NCBI GenBank assembly: GCA_900555355.1
Contig: USKV01000011.1
Location: forward strand, 1 to 14,371
DNA length: 14,371 bases
Direction: 5' to 3'
Source of the DNA: an uncultured Collinsella sp.
Lineage (GTDB): Bacteria > Actinomycetota > Coriobacteriia > Coriobacteriales > Coriobacteriaceae
The notes beneath the pieces were generated by a model. The model was given only the letters and a program-made list of their open reading frames with translations, did no database searches and had not been told where the DNA came from. Both the position numbers and the translations under genes were made by a program. This document shows positions 11,626-14,371 of this stretch, one piece after another; the first letter of the stretch is position 1, and each line of letters starts with the position of its first letter.

Positions 11626-14181
11626 TTACTGCCCAAAGACCTCTTCGGCGATACGAGCGCTCTCGGCGGCGTCCTTGGCGTAGTAGTCCGCGCCGATCTG
11701 CTTGGCGTATTCGGGGGTGAGCACGGCGCCGCCTACGATGATCTTGACGCCCGGCACCTCGGCATGAAGCAACTTGATGGTCTCCTCCATGGCGACGACC
11801 GTGGTAGTCATAAGCGCCGAGAGGCCGACGAGCTTAATGTCACGCTCCTTGACGGTCTTGAGCACCTCCTGTGGATCGACGTCGCGACCCAGATCAAAGA
11901 CGGTATAGCCGTAGTTATCGAGCAGCATCTTGACGATGTTCTTACCGATGTCGTGGATATCGCCCTTGACGGTGGCCACACAGATCTTGCCCTTGTCGGC
12001 AATCTCGCCGGCGGGCATCAGGCGCTTGATGGTGTCGAAGCCCACACGCGCGGCCTCGGCCGAGGCCATGAGCTGCGGCAAGAAGAACTTGCCCTGGTCA
12101 AAGAGGACTCCGACCTCGTCGAGGGCGGGGATAAAGTGATTGTTGATGAGGTCCATGGCATCGTGATCTGCCAGCAGACGCTCAGTCTCGGCCGCGATTT
12201 CGCCTTTGCGGCCCGAGACGACCATGTGGCGGATGGGGTCGTCATCGGCGCTTGCGGTGGTGCTTGCGGCAGGCGCGGCATCGCTCGATGCTGACTGAGC
12301 GGCCGCCGGGTTCGCGGCGATCTTGTACGGGTCGGTCCAGCCGGCGTAGCGCTCGATGTATCCGGTCGAGCCCTCGTCCTCGACGCTCAGCACGCGATAG
12401 CTGTAGACGGTGTCCATAAAGCGCTTGGAGCCCGGGTTCATGATGGGGGCGTCCAGACCCGCGCCAAAAGCGGCGGCCAAAAAGACCGAGCCCAGCAGCG
12501 GGCGGGCAGGCAGGCCAAAGCTGATGTTCGATACGCCGAGTGCGCACTTGACGCCCAGGCGCTCCTTGCACATAGACATGGCACGTAGAATTTGCTCAGC
12601 CTGGCGCTGGTTGGTCGAGGCGGTCATGACCAGGCAGTCGATGAGGATACGGTCTGGGCCGATGCCGTAACGGGCGGCTTCGGCCACGATGCGCTCGGCG
12701 ATGGCGAAGCGAGCCTCGGCGGTATCGGGGATGCCGCCTTCGTCGAGCGTGAGGCCGACGACGTTGGCGCCGTAGTGGGCGACCAGCGGAAAGATCTCAT
12801 CCATGATCTGCTGCTTGCCGTTGACCGAGTTGATGATGGGCTTGCCGGCGTAGCGGCGCACGGCGGCCTCGACGGCGGCGGGGTCGGTGGAGTCGATCTG
12901 CAGCGGCAGCAGCGTGGAGCCTTGGAGCTGCTCGGTCGCTTGCTGGATGACCTTGACCTCGTCGATCTCGGGCAGGCCCACGTTGACGTCCAGGATGTCG
13001 GCGCCCTGTTCCTGCTGGCTGATACCCTGGCTCACGACGTAGTCCAGGTCGCCGTCGCGTAGGGCCTGCTGCAGGCGCTTTTTGCCGGTGGGATTGATGC
13101 GCTCGCCGATGACGGCAATCTTGTGGCCGTCGCAGGGGAGGTCCACGACCGTCTGGGCGCTCGTGACCGACATACTGGGCTTGCGATGGCGTGGGCTGGG
13201 CGTGTGGTTGTCGATAAGCGTGCGTAGAGCCGCCATGTGCGCCGGCGTGGTGCCGCAGCAACCGCCCACGACGCTCACGCCGTCCTCAATCATGCCGGCG
13301 ACGGCCTCGGCGTATTCGGGTGCCTGGATATCAAAGACGGTATTGCCGTCATCGTCCACGCGGGGCAGTCCCGCATTGGCCTGCACCATAACGGGTTTGT
13401 CGGTGACGGTGAGCATGCGCGCGGCGAGCCCTCGGAGCTCGGCCGGTCCCTGGCTGCAGTTGATGCCCAAAACGTCGGCGCCGATGGCATCGAGCGTGAT
13501 GGCGGCAACCTCGGGACTCGTGCCCAGGAAGGTGCGACCGTCTTCCTCAAAAGTCATGGTGGCAAAGACGGGCAGGTTGGAGTTCTCGCGGCAGGCGAGG
13601 ACCGCCGCCTTGATCTCGGCCAGGTCGGTCATGGTCTCGATAATAAAGAGGTCCACACCCGCGGCGACGCCGGCGCGCACCTCCTCGGCAAAGAGGTCGT
13701 AGGCCTCGTCAAAGCTGAGGGTGCCCAGGGGGCGCAGCAGGGCACCGATGGGGCCGATGTCGCCGGCGACGTAGCGGGCGCCGGCCTCGCGGGCGCAGGT
13801 GACTGCCGCGGCAAAGACGTCTGCCACGGTGGCGGCGCCGTCGAGCTTGTGGGCGTTGGCGCCAAAGGTGTTGGCGGTGATCACGTCACAGCCGGCCTCG
13901 ACGTACTGACGCTGAATATCGGTAATGACCTGGGGCTCCTCAAAGTTGAGCAGCTCGGGCAGGGCTCCGGCCTTCATGCCGGCCGCCTGCAGCATGGTGC
14001 CCATGCCGCCGTCGAACAGCAGATGCCCCGTGCCCTCGATAGCCGCACGCAGGCGATCGTCCTTAATGCGCAGATCGTCGATCGTGCGCGTCTTGTACGT
14101 GGCACCGTTGCGACGTGCGGCATCAACGGGTGCCGCCAGCGCGGCACCGTCCAGATCATGAGTGATAAGCGGAGTAAACAT
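11626..14181 (-). CDS. metH: Cobalamin-dependent methionine synthase, three-domain form without reactivation domain
   Basis: Transfers a methyl group from methyltetrahydrofolate through cobalamin to homocysteine, giving methionine. The 851 residues hold three of the usual four modules. Homocysteine domain (about 54-325): DGGMGT (57-62), with zinc ligands Cys242 in GINCSQGP and Cys308-Cys309 in GGCCGT. Pterin domain (about 353-620): IGERINPTGKK, DILDVNVG, INSVNGK. Ala/Ser-rich linker (about 623-648). Cobalamin cap and binding domain (about 650-851): GDIHDIGKN with His743 as the lower cobalt ligand. The protein ends right after this domain, so the AdoMet reactivation domain of E. coli MetH (1227 residues) is absent; the upstream neighbour supplies it. 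The start ATG 14181 follows AGGAG with 6-nt spacing and lies 9 nt after the neighbour's stop. About 50 extra residues precede the first domain. Confidence 0.96.
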   Translation of the reverse strand: MFTPLITHDLDGAALAAPVDAARRNGATYKTRTIDDLRIKDDRLRAAIEGTGHLLFDGGMGTMLQAAGMKAGALPELLNFEEPQVITDIQRQYVEAGCDVITANTFGANAHKLDGAATVADVFAAAVTCAREAGARYVAGDIGPIGALLRPLGTLSFDEAYDLFAEEVRAGVAAGVDLFIIETMTDLAEIKAAVLACRENSNLPVFATMTFEEDGRTFLGTSPEVAAITLDAIGADVLGINCSQGPAELRGLAARMLTVTDKPVMVQANAGLPRVDDDGNTVFDIQAPEYAEAVAGMIEDGVSVVGGCCGTTPAHMAALRTLIDNHTPSPRHRKPSMSVTSAQTVVDLPCDGHKIAVIGERINPTGKKRLQQALRDGDLDYVVSQGISQQEQGADILDVNVGLPEIDEVKVIQQATEQLQGSTLLPLQIDSTDPAAVEAAVRRYAGKPIINSVNGKQQIMDEIFPLVAHYGANVVGLTLDEGGIPDTAEARFAIAERIVAEAARYGIGPDRILIDCLVMTASTNQRQAEQILRAMSMCKERLGVKCALGVSNISFGLPARPLLGSVFLAAAFGAGLDAPIMNPGSKRFMDTVYSYRVLSVEDEGSTGYIERYAGWTDPYKIAANPAAAQSASSDAAPAASTTASADDDPIRHMVVSGRKGEIAAETERLLADHDAMDLINNHFIPALDEVGVLFDQGKFFLPQLMASAEAARVGFDTIKRLMPAGEIADKGKICVATVKGDIHDIGKNIVKMLLDNYGYTVFDLGRDVDPQEVLKTVKERDIKLVGLSALMTTTVVAMEETIKLLHAEVPGVKIIVGGAVLTPEYAKQIGADYYAKDAAESARIAEEVFGQ

Positions 14182-14190
14182 CGATGGCTC

Positions 14191-14371
14191 CTAATGGCTG
14201 GAATAGCAGGTGGTGTGGGCGGCGCGGAAGCGACAGTGCTCGCGCATGCGGCAGATATTGCAGGTGGGGCGGCTCTGGGCGTCGTGGACTTCGCCGTCGA
14301 ACAGACCGATCACCGCGGTCACGCTCTTGGTGGGCATGAGCAGGCTGGTGGGCGTGATGGTAAGCCCGATG
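14191..14371 (-). CDS. Stand-alone methionine synthase activation (reactivation) protein, C-terminal part
   Basis: The last 59 or so codons of a leftward gene that enters from the right edge. The visible residues begin IGLTITPTSLLMPTKSVTAVIGLF, which matches the core of the vitamin B12-dependent methionine synthase activation domain (compare MKLTESFAMWPGASVSG in E. coli MetH). This domain binds AdoMet and re-methylates cobalamin that has been oxidised to cob(II)alamin. The protein then ends with a cysteine-rich tail: CNICRMREHC, a further Cys eight residues later, and CYSSH at the end, giving the pattern C-x2-C-x5-C-x8-C. Such a tail could bind an Fe-S cluster or zinc; this is inference. The stop (14191-14193) is 9 nt before metH, so both are in one operon. 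Confidence 0.82.
   Translation of the reverse strand, partial: IGLTITPTSLLMPTKSVTAVIGLFDGEVHDAQSRPTCNICRMREHCRFRAAHTTCYSSH

Noticed and set aside
10198-12294. Very long + strand open frame of 698 codons
   Set aside because: It lies antisense to UPF0210 and the end of metH, both with clear family motifs. Its Gly/Asp/His-rich composition is that of a GC-rich antisense shadow, and it has no recognisable domain.

Overview
The window looks like chromosomal DNA of a GC-rich Gram-positive actinobacterium, most likely a gut Coriobacteriia member such as Collinsella. This is an inference. It rests on the rplM-rpsI-glmM gene order, a very large ATPase regulator with a SARP-type winged helix and BTAD domain, a glucose-type EIIA beside nagB, and overall codon use. 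No transposase, integrase, phage gene, CRISPR array, tRNA or rRNA was seen.

Left part (1-5011, all + strand): the 3' part of a patatin-like phospholipase gene; a strong promoter and structured leader ahead of rplM-rpsI (ribosomal proteins L13 and S9), closed by a clear intrinsic terminator; glmM (phosphoglucosamine mutase); a single-domain glucose-type PTS EIIA; a 272-nt gap holding a heavily structured leader; and nagB (glucosamine-6-phosphate deaminase) with its terminator. GlmM draws glucosamine-6-phosphate into cell-wall precursors, NagB returns it to glycolysis, and EIIA belongs to sugar transport, so this block is an amino-sugar node.

Middle part (5012-8424): a 384-nt AT-richer region after the nagB terminator, with several dyads and direct repeats, then a large regulator of about 1000 residues. 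An in-frame TGA at 7868-7870 splits it between the core of the winged helix and the BTAD domain. A hairpin after it serves as terminator for the convergent gene yhbY.

Right part (8464-14371, all - strand): yhbY (CRM-domain ribosome-assembly protein), a class I SAM-dependent methyltransferase, a UPF0210 protein of unknown function, metH (three-domain cobalamin-dependent methionine synthase), and the end of a separate methionine synthase reactivation protein. MetH lacks the usual C-terminal reactivation domain, and the gene just upstream supplies it, so the pair forms a split MetH.

The most interesting structure lies between UPF0210 and the methyltransferase. A long rod-like RNA fold (9996-10140) is followed by an intrinsic terminator (9853-9884) that ends only about 20 nt before the methyltransferase start. 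The 5' strand of the rod's closing stem could also pair with the 5' arm of the terminator. This is the layout of a transcription-attenuating riboswitch, and I do not recognise its class.
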